Part shown: one piece after another, positions 9,408 through 17,350 of the stretch
How positions within the stretch are numbered: the stretch's first letter is position 1
Layout of the letters: each line of letters opens with the position of its first letter
Origin: Bradyrhizobium neotropicale
GTDB lineage: Bacteria > Pseudomonadota > Alphaproteobacteria > Rhizobiales > Xanthobacteraceae
Length of the DNA: 64,000 bases
NCBI RefSeq assembly: GCF_001641695.1
Contig: NZ_LSEF01000028.1
Span: forward strand, 17,665 to 81,664
Reading direction: 5' to 3'
Made by a program: the position numbers and the translations under genes
Notes under the pieces: model-generated
Told to the model about the DNA's origin: nothing
Database searches by the model: none
What the model saw: the letters and a program-made list of their open reading frames with translations, nothing else

Positions 9408-10745
9408 ATGAGGAACGACCTCACGCGTCGTGACGCCTTGGCGCTGGGCCTGTCCGCTGCTGCACTCGCCGCAACCGGTGCCGCGGCGCAAACACCATCT
9501 CCAATCAAGGCGGCCGATGTTCCGGCGCCGAAACTGCCGATCGAGAAGGGCGCATCCTTGCGCATGCTGCGGCCGGTCCGCTTCGTCCAGCCGGACGAGG
9601 ACGTGTTCCGCGCCAACGCCAAGCGCTTCACTGACGCGACCGGTGTCGAGGTGAAGGTCGACTTCGTCGGCTGGGAAGACATCGCCCAGCAGACCGCGGT
9701 GACAGCGAACTCCGGCGCCGGCCCGGACATCATCATTGGCTTCTCCGACGCGCCGCATATCTATGTCGACAAGCTGATTGAACTCACCGACGTCGCCGAC
9801 TACCTCGGCAAGCGCTATGGCGGCTGGCTGCCGCTGGCGCAGAAGTACGGCATGAAGAGCAAGACCGAATCCTGGATCGGGCTGCCGTTCGGCGCCACCG
9901 CGGGTCCCCTGATCTACCGCAAGTCGATCCTGCAATCGGTCGGCTTCGACAAGGTTCCGGAAGATCACGCCGGCGTCGTCGACCTGTGCCGCAAGCTGCA
10001 CAAGGCCGGCAAGCCGGCCGGCTTCGCGCTCGGCAATGCCAAAGGCGACGGCAACGGCTTCGCCAATTGGGCGCTCTGGTCGCACAATGCGTCGCTGCTC
10101 GACGAGGACGGCAATGTCGTCATCAACAGCAAGGAGACGATCGCCGCGCTGAACTGGGTCAAGGAGCTGTATCCGACCTTCATTGCCGGCACGCCGTCAT
10201 GGAACGACGTCAGCAACAACCGCGCATATTCCTCGCAGGAGATCTCGCTGACGGCCAACGGCGTCTCGCTGTACTTCTCGCTGAAGAACGATCCTGCCAC
10301 CCGCGCCATCGCGGAGGACAGCGAGCATCAACTGCTGCCGAAGGGCAATGCGAAGATCTCGCCGATGGCCGGCCTGACGCTGAATGCGATGGTGTTCAAG
10401 CACAGCCCGTATCCGAACGCCGCGAAGGCGTTCCTGCAATACATGCTTGAGAAGGACCAGTACGAGCCGTGGCTCAACGCCAACTCCGGCTATTGGGCCC
10501 AGCCGCTGGCTGCCTATGCCGAGGCCAAGGTGTGGGGCGAGGATCCCAAGGTCGCGATCTTCAAGAACACGATGAACAGCACCTATTACGACGGCTACAA
10601 GGGGCCGATCTCCTCGGCGACCGGGGCCGTCAGCGCCGATTACGTGCTGGTGCAGATGTGTGCTGCGGTCGCGACCGGTGCAGCGACGCCGGAGGAGGCC
10701 GCCGCCGAAGCGGAGCGCCGGTGCAAGCGATACTTCCGGCGGTGA
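9408..10745 (+). CDS. ABC transporter solute-binding protein (family 1), Tat-type signal
   Basis: A 445-residue extracellular solute-binding protein of the sugar/glycerol-phosphate type. The N-terminus carries a twin-arginine signal (TRRDALALGLSAAALAATGA), suggesting export in folded form. It starts after a strong ribosome site (GGGAGGAA). Two permease genes follow after a 125 bp gap that contains a hairpin-forming repeat. No ATPase gene is linked. The substrate is probably a sugar, polyol or related compound by family, but nothing in the sequence fixes it. Confidence 0.92.
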   Translation: MRNDLTRRDALALGLSAAALAATGAAAQTPSPIKAADVPAPKLPIEKGASLRMLRPVRFVQPDEDVFRANAKRFTDATGVEVKVDFVGWEDIAQQTAVTANSGAGPDIIIGFSDAPHIYVDKLIELTDVADYLGKRYGGWLPLAQKYGMKSKTESWIGLPFGATAGPLIYRKSILQSVGFDKVPEDHAGVVDLCRKLHKAGKPAGFALGNAKGDGNGFANWALWSHNASLLDEDGNVVINSKETIAALNWVKELYPTFIAGTPSWNDVSNNRAYSSQEISLTANGVSLYFSLKNDPATRAIAEDSEHQLLPKGNAKISPMAGLTLNAMVFKHSPYPNAAKAFLQYMLEKDQYEPWLNANSGYWAQPLAAYAEAKVWGEDPKVAIFKNTMNSTYYDGYKGPISSATGAVSADYVLVQMCAAVATGAATPEEAAAEAERRCKRYFRR

Positions 10746-10754
10746 CAGCAGACG

Positions 10755-10837
10755 CCGTCATTGCGAGGAGCGAAGCGACGAAGCAATCCAGACCGCGACC
10801 GCGGAGATAGACCGGATTGCTTCGCTCGCAATGACGG
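10755..10837. repeat. Palindromic repeat, CGTCATTGCGAG family (copy 1), between binding-protein and permease genes
   Basis: Ends CCGTCATTGCGAG (from 10755) and CGCAATGACGG (to 10837) are inverted, with an inner pair CGAAGCAATCCAG / CCGGATTGCTTCG. The other copy is at 33489-33566. Its position inside the operon could lower permease expression relative to the binding protein. Confidence 0.85.
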
Positions 10838-10870
10838 TGTGGTGACAATCAAAATCAGGACAACAACCCG

Positions 10871-11827
10871 ATGTCCGTGACCACGCTCTCTTCTCCCGCC
10901 CTGGCGCTGCGACAGCCGTCGTGGCTGGTGCGGCTGTTCGACTACAGGCCGTTCCTGATCGTGATGTGCCTCGCGCCCGCGCTCGGGCTGCTCGCCGTCT
11001 TCCTCACCTATCCGCTCGGCCTCGGCATCTGGCTCGCCTTCACCGACACCACGATCGGGCGGCGCGGCGTCTATGTCGGCCTTGAGAATTTCCAGTACCT
11101 GCTCACCGATCCCCTGTGGTGGGGCGCGGTGTTCTACAGCGTGTTCTATACGGCGGTTGCGACCTTCGGGAAGTTTGCGCTCGGCTTCTGGCTGGCGCTG
11201 CTGCTCAACAACCATTTTCCGTTCAAGAGCGTGCTCCGCGCCATCGTGCTGTTGCCCTGGATCGTCCCGACCGTGCTTTCGGCGCTGGCGTTCTGGTGGA
11301 TCTACGATCCGCAGTTCTCGATCATCTCCTACCTTCTGGTCGACGTGCTGCATTGGCGCACGACCAACATCGACTTCCTTGGCTCGGCCTGGCCGGCGCG
11401 GTTCTCGCTGATCGCCGCCAACATCTGGCGCGGCATCCCCTTCGTCGCGATCTCGCTGCTCGCGGGGCTGCAGACCATCTCGCCTTCGCTCTACGAGGCC
11501 GCGATGCTCGATGGCGCCAGTTCCTGGCAGCGCTTCCGCTACATCACCTTCCCGATGATGATGCCGATCCTCGCCATCGTCATGACCTTCTCGATCATCT
11601 TCACCTTCACCGACTTCCAGCTTGTCTACGCCATCACCCGCGGTGGTCCCGTCAACTCGACGCACCTCTTGGCCACCCTCGCCTTCCAGCGCGGCATTGC
11701 CGGCGGCGAGCTCGGCGAGGGCGCGGCCATTGCCGTGTCGATGATCCCGTTCCTGGTGTTCGCGACGCTGTTCTCCTATTTCGGTCTCGCGCGCCGCAAA
11801 TGGCAGCAAGGAGAGGGCAATGACTGA
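10871..11827 (+). CDS. ABC transporter permease (MalF/UgpA-like)
   Basis: A 318-residue inner-membrane permease with six predicted helices and the cytoplasmic EAA loop (YEAAMLDGASSWQRFRYIT), which docks the ATPase. First permease of the operon that starts with the binding protein at 9408. Its stop overlaps the start of the second permease by 8 bp, indicating translational coupling. The missing ATPase must come from another locus. Confidence 0.93.
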   Translation: MSVTTLSSPALALRQPSWLVRLFDYRPFLIVMCLAPALGLLAVFLTYPLGLGIWLAFTDTTIGRRGVYVGLENFQYLLTDPLWWGAVFYSVFYTAVATFGKFALGFWLALLLNNHFPFKSVLRAIVLLPWIVPTVLSALAFWWIYDPQFSIISYLLVDVLHWRTTNIDFLGSAWPARFSLIAANIWRGIPFVAISLLAGLQTISPSLYEAAMLDGASSWQRFRYITFPMMMPILAIVMTFSIIFTFTDFQLVYAITRGGPVNSTHLLATLAFQRGIAGGELGEGAAIAVSMIPFLVFATLFSYFGLARRKWQQGEGND

Positions 11828-12716
11828 GACCGTCGCGCAGCCCACCGCCGTCGCCAACACCGCGCCCGACACCATGGCCTGGGATTCCGGGCTGCGGCGG
11901 CTGATGATGATCTACCTGCCGCTCGGCTGCTTCGTGCTGATCCTGCTATTTCCGTTCTACTGGATGGCGATCACCTCGTTCAAACCGAACGCGGAGCTGA
12001 TGAACTACAAGGATCACAACCCGTTCTGGATCTCCTCGCCGACGCTCGCCCACATCAAGCATCTCTTGTTCGAGACCGCTTATCCGCGCTGGCTGAAGAC
12101 GACGATGCTGGTCGCGATCGGCTCGACCACGCTGTCGCTGATCGCCAGCACGCTCGCTGCCTACGCCATCGAGCGGTTGCGCTTCCGCGGCGGCCCCTAT
12201 GTCGGCCTCGGTATCTATCTTGCCTATCTCGTGCCGCCGTCGATCCTGTTCATTCCCCTCGCCACCGTCGTGGTTCAGTTCGGCCTGTTCGATAGTCCGA
12301 TGGCTCTGATCCTGGTCTATCCGACCTTCCTGGTGCCGTTCTGCACCTGGCTCCTGATCGGCTATTTCAAGTCGATCCCCTACGAGCTCGAGGAATGTGC
12401 GCTGGTCGATGGCGCGACGCGGCTGCAGATCCTGCGGCGGATCACACTGCCGCTCGCCGTGCCCGGCCTGATCTCGGCCGGCATCTTCTCCTTCACGCTG
12501 TCCTGGAACGAGTTCATCTACGCGCTCGCCTTCATCCAGAGCGGCGCCAACAAGACCGTGCCGGTCGCGATCCTGACCGAGCTCGTCACCGGCGACGTCT
12601 ATCAGTGGGGCGCGTTGATGGCGGGATCGCTGCTCGGCTCGCTGCCGGTTGCGATCTTCTACTCGCTGTTTGTGGATTACTACGTGTCCTCACTCACCGG
12701 CGCGGTAAAGGAGTAG
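11820..12716 (+). CDS. ABC transporter permease (MalG/UgpE-like)
   Basis: A 298-residue permease with about six helices and the EAA loop (ELEECALVDGATRLQILRRI), followed by the usual PLAVPGLISAGIF helix. Partner of the upstream permease, with overlapping reading frames. The next gene on the strand, a phytase-like esterase, starts 84 bp downstream. No nucleotide-binding subunit is encoded here. Confidence 0.93.
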   Translation: MTETVAQPTAVANTAPDTMAWDSGLRRLMMIYLPLGCFVLILLFPFYWMAITSFKPNAELMNYKDHNPFWISSPTLAHIKHLLFETAYPRWLKTTMLVAIGSTTLSLIASTLAAYAIERLRFRGGPYVGLGIYLAYLVPPSILFIPLATVVVQFGLFDSPMALILVYPTFLVPFCTWLLIGYFKSIPYELEECALVDGATRLQILRRITLPLAVPGLISAGIFSFTLSWNEFIYALAFIQSGANKTVPVAILTELVTGDVYQWGALMAGSLLGSLPVAIFYSLFVDYYVSSLTGAVKE

Positions 12717-12800
12717 CAAGCGGCTGCGGCGTTTGGTCCGCATTCACAAAACTGCAATACGCGATCCGCATAAGACGGCCTCCCCCAACAGGAGACGCAC

Positions 12801-14156
12801 ATGCGCGCGACCTTCCTCGCTTCCGTCGCAACCGTCCTTCTCACCGCGAGCGTCGCGCTCGCGCAGAATGAAGGCGAATTCCCCGCCAAGCTCGCCGGCC
12901 ACGTCGTGATGCCGGCCGAGTCCTTCATCGACGCGCCGGCGGACGCGCCCGCCGATCTCAAGACCTCCGGAAAATACACCACGGGCAAGCGCGTCGACGC
13001 GCTCGGCACCGTGATGGGCAAGTCCGCCGAGCGGCCGACCGGCGTCTCGCTGCCGTTCAAGGGGCAGCCGCTGCAGGGCCATTCCGGCATCAAGTCGATG
13101 GGCGACGGCACCTTCTGGGTGATCACCGACAACGGCATGGGCGCGCGCGCCAACTCGCCGGATTCGATGCTGTACCTGAACCACTACAAGATGGATTGGG
13201 CCAGCGGCAAGATCGAGCGGCTGGAGACTATCTTCCTGCACGATCCCGACAGACGCGTGCCGTTCCGCATCGTGCATGAGGATACGCAGAAGCGCTATCT
13301 CACCGGCTCCGACTTCGACACCGAAGGCTTCCAGATCATCGGCGACGTCTTCTGGATCGGCGACGAGTTCGGCCCCTACATCCTGAAAGCCGACAAGACC
13401 GGCAAGATCCTCGCCGTGTTCGAGACGGTGGCCGACGGCAAGCCGGTGCGCTCCCCGGATCATTGGGCGGTGACGACGCCGGGCGCGCCGGGCGCGACCT
13501 ACACCAACGTCAACCTGCGCAGATCCAAGGGGTATGAGGGCTTTGCCTCGTCGAAGGACGGCAAGTTCCTCTACGGCCTGCTCGAGGGCCCGCTGTGGGA
13601 TGCCGACAAGAAGGACTGGGAAAAGGTCGACGGCAAGGAAGCCTCCCGCATCCTCGAATTCGACGTTGCCGCGGAGAAGTTCACCGGCCGCTACTGGCAG
13701 TATGTGTTCGAGCAGAACGGCAATGCCATCGGCGACTTCAACATGATCGATCCGACCAGCGGCCTCATCATCGAGCGCGACAACGGCGAAGGCACGCCCG
13801 ACAAGGCCTGCCCGCAGGGCGTGCGCGGCGAGAACTGCTTCCCCGACGTCGCCAAGTTCAAGCGCATCTACAAGATCGAGCTGTCAGACGTCAATGTCGG
13901 CAAGCCCGTCCGCAAGATCGGCTATATCGACCTGTTGAAGATCCAGGACCCGGACAAGAAGGCGCGCAAGCCGCTCAATGACGGCGTCTACACCTTCCCG
14001 TTCTTCACCATCGAGAACGTCGACCGGGTCGACGAGAGCCACATCATCGTCGGCAACGACAACAACCTGCCGTTCTCGTCGAGCCGCGATCCCAACAAGG
14101 CCGATGACGACGAGTTCATGCTGCTCGAAGTCGCCGACTTCCTGAAGGCGAAGTAA
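12801..14156 (+). CDS. Secreted esterase-like phytase family protein
   Basis: A 451-residue protein with a Sec signal peptide (RATFLASVATVLLTASVALAQ). The body matches the phytase-like esterase family (a secreted beta-propeller), visible in GHSGIKSMGDGTFWVITDNGMGARANSPDS, SDFDTEGFQIIGDVFWIGDEFGPY written here only as landmarks, and a C-terminal IENVDRVDESHIIVGNDNN. Members are suspected phosphoesterases; the substrate is not known. It follows the ABC importer in the same direction with an 84 bp gap and might share its transcript, which would fit hydrolysis of a phosphorylated solute before uptake, but that is conjecture. Confidence 0.85.
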   Translation: MRATFLASVATVLLTASVALAQNEGEFPAKLAGHVVMPAESFIDAPADAPADLKTSGKYTTGKRVDALGTVMGKSAERPTGVSLPFKGQPLQGHSGIKSMGDGTFWVITDNGMGARANSPDSMLYLNHYKMDWASGKIERLETIFLHDPDRRVPFRIVHEDTQKRYLTGSDFDTEGFQIIGDVFWIGDEFGPYILKADKTGKILAVFETVADGKPVRSPDHWAVTTPGAPGATYTNVNLRRSKGYEGFASSKDGKFLYGLLEGPLWDADKKDWEKVDGKEASRILEFDVAAEKFTGRYWQYVFEQNGNAIGDFNMIDPTSGLIIERDNGEGTPDKACPQGVRGENCFPDVAKFKRIYKIELSDVNVGKPVRKIGYIDLLKIQDPDKKARKPLNDGVYTFPFFTIENVDRVDESHIIVGNDNNLPFSSSRDPNKADDDEFMLLEVADFLKAK

Positions 14157-14179
14157 ACTATCGCCCTCTCAACACGGTC

Positions 14180-14274
14180 ATCGCCCGGCTCGACCGGGCG
14201 ATCCAGTACGCCGCGGCGGTCGTGATGAATCTCGCTGCCTCTGGAATACTGGATGCCCCGCTTTCGCGGGGCAT
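14180..14274. terminator. Two-hairpin convergent terminator/repeat region
   Basis: Stem ATCGCCCGG/CCGGGCGAT (14180-14188 with 14194-14202) and stem ATGCCCCGC/GCGGGGCAT (14253-14261 with 14266-14274, TTTC loop). Located between the convergent esterase and tonB genes. It also resembles a known style of dispersed Bradyrhizobium repeat, so it may be both. Confidence 0.65.
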
Positions 14275-14288
14275 GACAGCGGAGAGAA

Positions 14289-15122
14289 CTACCGAATCGC
14301 AAACGAGATCGGCACGGTGAAGCTCATCGTGGCGTGAGTGATCTCCGAGGGAAATGCCGGGAACGGTTGGGCGCGGCGGACCATCGCCATCGTCTCGGCG
14401 TCGAGCGCCGCGTATCCGGATGACCCGGCAAGCCGGCTGCCGAGAACCTGGCCGCTGCGACCGAGCGTAAAGCTCAGCCTCGCGATGCCGTGTTCGCCGG
14501 TGGCTTTCGAGGCCGGCGGGTATTGTTTGAAGCGCTGCAAGTGCGCCGCCACCATCTGATTGTACGACGCGACCGTTGCCGCCGCTGCACCGGCGCTCAC
14601 GGCCGAGGCAGCCGGCGCCTGCCGCTCCGCGCGCGGCGAGGCCGTGGTACGCGGCGCCGGTGTCGTATGGCTCAGCTTCTTCGCCTCGGGGCGAACCAGC
14701 TTCGGCTTGACGGGCTCTGGCTTCGTCGCGGCGACAACCTGGGCCGGCTCGGCTTGCACCGGTTTCAGCTTCTGCTCCGGCGGAGCCACGACTTCCGGCT
14801 TCTCCTGCGGCGGGGTCGGCGCGATGGTCTCCTCGACGGCCTGTGGCGTAGCCTGGTCCAGTGGCGAGGCATCCGCCTGCTCCATCACCGGCCCGGGCGC
14901 GAGATCGAGTGGCGTCGATTGCGGCGCCGAGGTCACCGGCGCCATGTCCACGAGGATCGCCGGCACGGTCACGCCCTCGTCCGGCACCTGCTTGAGCCAG
15001 CTCATCGCCAGCAGCGCGGCGGCGACGTGCAGTGCCACGATCACCACCGCCGACACGCTCCATCGCGCCGCCTCGCGGTCGCGAAGCGGCTCATGCAGGG
15101 CGAAGGCGTTCGCGCTCATCAA
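14289..15122 (-). CDS. tonB: TonB family energy transducer
   Basis: A 277-residue protein: a short cytoplasmic N-terminus, one transmembrane anchor (VSAVVIVALHVAAALLAMSW, about residues 23-42), a Pro/Glu/Lys-rich periplasmic linker and a C-terminal TonB domain (YNQMVAAHLQRFKQYPPAS, then GQVLGSRLAGSSGY). It transmits proton-motive force from ExbB-ExbD to the outer-membrane heme receptor encoded at the start of the same leftward gene run. Its start overlaps the exbD stop by 4 bp (ATGA), so the two are translationally coupled. Confidence 0.95.
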   Translation of the reverse strand: MMSANAFALHEPLRDREAARWSVSAVVIVALHVAAALLAMSWLKQVPDEGVTVPAILVDMAPVTSAPQSTPLDLAPGPVMEQADASPLDQATPQAVEETIAPTPPQEKPEVVAPPEQKLKPVQAEPAQVVAATKPEPVKPKLVRPEAKKLSHTTPAPRTTASPRAERQAPAASAVSAGAAAATVASYNQMVAAHLQRFKQYPPASKATGEHGIARLSFTLGRSGQVLGSRLAGSSGYAALDAETMAMVRRAQPFPAFPSEITHATMSFTVPISFAIR

Positions 15123-15568
15123 TTGCCTCTGTCGAGGCCGACCAGGGCGACCTTGAGATAGCCGGCATTGCGCAAGATGTTCATCACCTCCATCAGGTCG
15201 CCGTAAGAGACGGCCTTGTCGGCGCGCAGATAGATGCGCTCGTCCTTGCGGCCCTTGGTTGCGGTATCGAGCGAAAGGCTGAGCGCATCGCGCGCAATCG
15301 TCTCCTCACCGACGGCGATCGCGAGATCCGCCTTTACAGTGACGAAGACCGGCTTGTCTGGTCGCGGTTGCGGCTCGGCGGCGGTTGCGGGCAGATCGAC
15401 GCCGATGTCGACGGTGGCAAGGGGAGCCGCCACCATGAAGATGATCAGCAGCACCAGCATCACGTCGATGAACGGCGTGACGTTGATCTCATGGGTGACG
15501 TCGAGATCGCTCGCCTCGCCACGCGACCCGAGCGCAGAGAGCGAGCGTCCGCCGAGCTTCGCGGCCAT
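15119..15568 (-). CDS. exbD: Biopolymer transport protein ExbD
   Basis: A 149-residue inner-membrane protein with a single helix carrying the essential aspartate (EINVTPFIDVMLVLLIIFM). The periplasmic part has the usual ExbD/TolR fold (DLPATAAE, IYLRADKAVSYGDLMEVMN). Forms the proton channel with ExbB. It sits 3 bp after exbB and overlaps tonB. Linkage to hmuR assigns it to heme uptake rather than to the Tol system. Confidence 0.95.
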   Translation of the reverse strand: MAAKLGGRSLSALGSRGEASDLDVTHEINVTPFIDVMLVLLIIFMVAAPLATVDIGVDLPATAAEPQPRPDKPVFVTVKADLAIAVGEETIARDALSLSLDTATKGRKDERIYLRADKAVSYGDLMEVMNILRNAGYLKVALVGLDRGN

Positions 15569-15571
15569 GGC

Positions 15572-16354
<783 letters not shown>

Positions 16355-16381
16355 CCTGATCTCCCGACAGAACGAAAGTCG

Positions 16382-16897
16382 TTACGCCATGGGCTGCGCC
16401 GCGATCCGGTCGGCAAGCTGCCGGAACCGCAGCAGTTGGTCCGCGCGCAGCGCCCTGGTCTCGTCGCGGCCGACAAAGACCTTGAACATGATGCCGCCGT
16501 CGGTGTTGACGAAGGCGATGAAGGCCGACGACTTGCCCATGAAGGGCCGCTCGACGAAGGCGACCGCAGTGCAGCGCTCGTGGCGAAGATGGCCGTGCAG
16601 GCCCTTCGGCTGCACCAGGTTGAAATAGCCGCGGCCGATTTCTCCGGCAGGGACCGCGCCGGTGAACTCGAAGATCGCATCTTCGGTGTGCACGATCAGC
16701 GTGACCTCGCCCCACTCCGCGATGTCCTGCATGGCGGCGGCGAAATGCTCGCCACCGCTCATACGCGCCATGGACGATGGCAGCGCCTCGATCACCGCGC
16801 GCGGCGAGACCTTGCGCTCGCGCGCGACGTCTTCGATCACCGCGCCGGGATTGTCGGCCATATACGCCTTGAGATCGGCGAGCTCCGTGCTCAGCAC
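16382..16897 (-). CDS. hutX: Heme utilization cytosolic carrier protein HutX
   Basis: A 171-residue cytosolic protein of the HutX/HuvX family, which carries heme to the degrading enzyme after import. The N-terminal half has a helix-turn-helix-like region (VIEDVARERKVSPRAVIEAL), and the C-terminal half is the heme-binding fold (IFEFTGAVPAGEIGRGYFN). The start is a GTG at 16897 with AAGGAGCC seven bases upstream. It sits 25 bp after hmuQ and 28 bp before exbB, inside the same operon, which fits a role in intracellular heme handling. Confidence 0.9.
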   Translation of the reverse strand: MLSTELADLKAYMADNPGAVIEDVARERKVSPRAVIEALPSSMARMSGGEHFAAAMQDIAEWGEVTLIVHTEDAIFEFTGAVPAGEIGRGYFNLVQPKGLHGHLRHERCTAVAFVERPFMGKSSAFIAFVNTDGGIMFKVFVGRDETRALRADQLLRFRQLADRIAAQPMA

Positions 16898-16921
16898 GTC
16901 CGGCTCCTTTCGTGCTCCGCC

Positions 16922-17254
16922 TCAGGCGGCCGCGGCCTTGCGCTCGCTCTGGATCACCTCAAAGCCCTCGAATTTGGGGTGGCCGAGATAGAGGCTCTCG
17001 CCGGTCCTGTTGTCGGCGCGCGCATGGGCGCGGCGGAATTCCTCCGAGCGCGTCCAGGCCTCGAACGCCGCCTTGTCGACCCAGGTGGTATGCGACGAAT
17101 AGAGCGTGTGCTCCTCGGCCTCCGGGCCCTTCAGCAGATGAAACTCGACGAAACCCGGCATGCTGCCGAGATAGGATTCGCGCGTAGCCCAGACGGTTTC
17201 GAACGCAGTCTCCGCGCCCTTCTTCACCTGAAACCGGTTCATGGCGATGAACAT
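16922..17254 (-). CDS. hmuQ: Heme-degrading monooxygenase HmuQ (IsdG family)
   Basis: A 110-residue antibiotic-biosynthesis-monooxygenase fold protein. The three residues that define IsdG-type heme oxygenases are present at the expected spacing: Asn6, Trp67 and His77 (HARADN). It opens the porphyrin ring of imported heme and releases iron in the cytoplasm. HmuQ of Bradyrhizobium japonicum is an experimentally known heme-degrading enzyme encoded next to hmuR, and gene order here is the same. A clear ribosome site (AAGGAGAGA) precedes the ATG. Confidence 0.94.
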   Translation of the reverse strand: MFIAMNRFQVKKGAETAFETVWATRESYLGSMPGFVEFHLLKGPEAEEHTLYSSHTTWVDKAAFEAWTRSEEFRRAHARADNRTGESLYLGHPKFEGFEVIQSERKAAAA

Positions 17255-17350
17255 GAAAGTCTCTCCTTATCATCAGAACAGAAATGCGCCGCAGCCGCGC
17301 TGGAGCATCAGCGCGGCCCGGCGGAGGTTGGTGGCGTGCAATGGCAGCGG

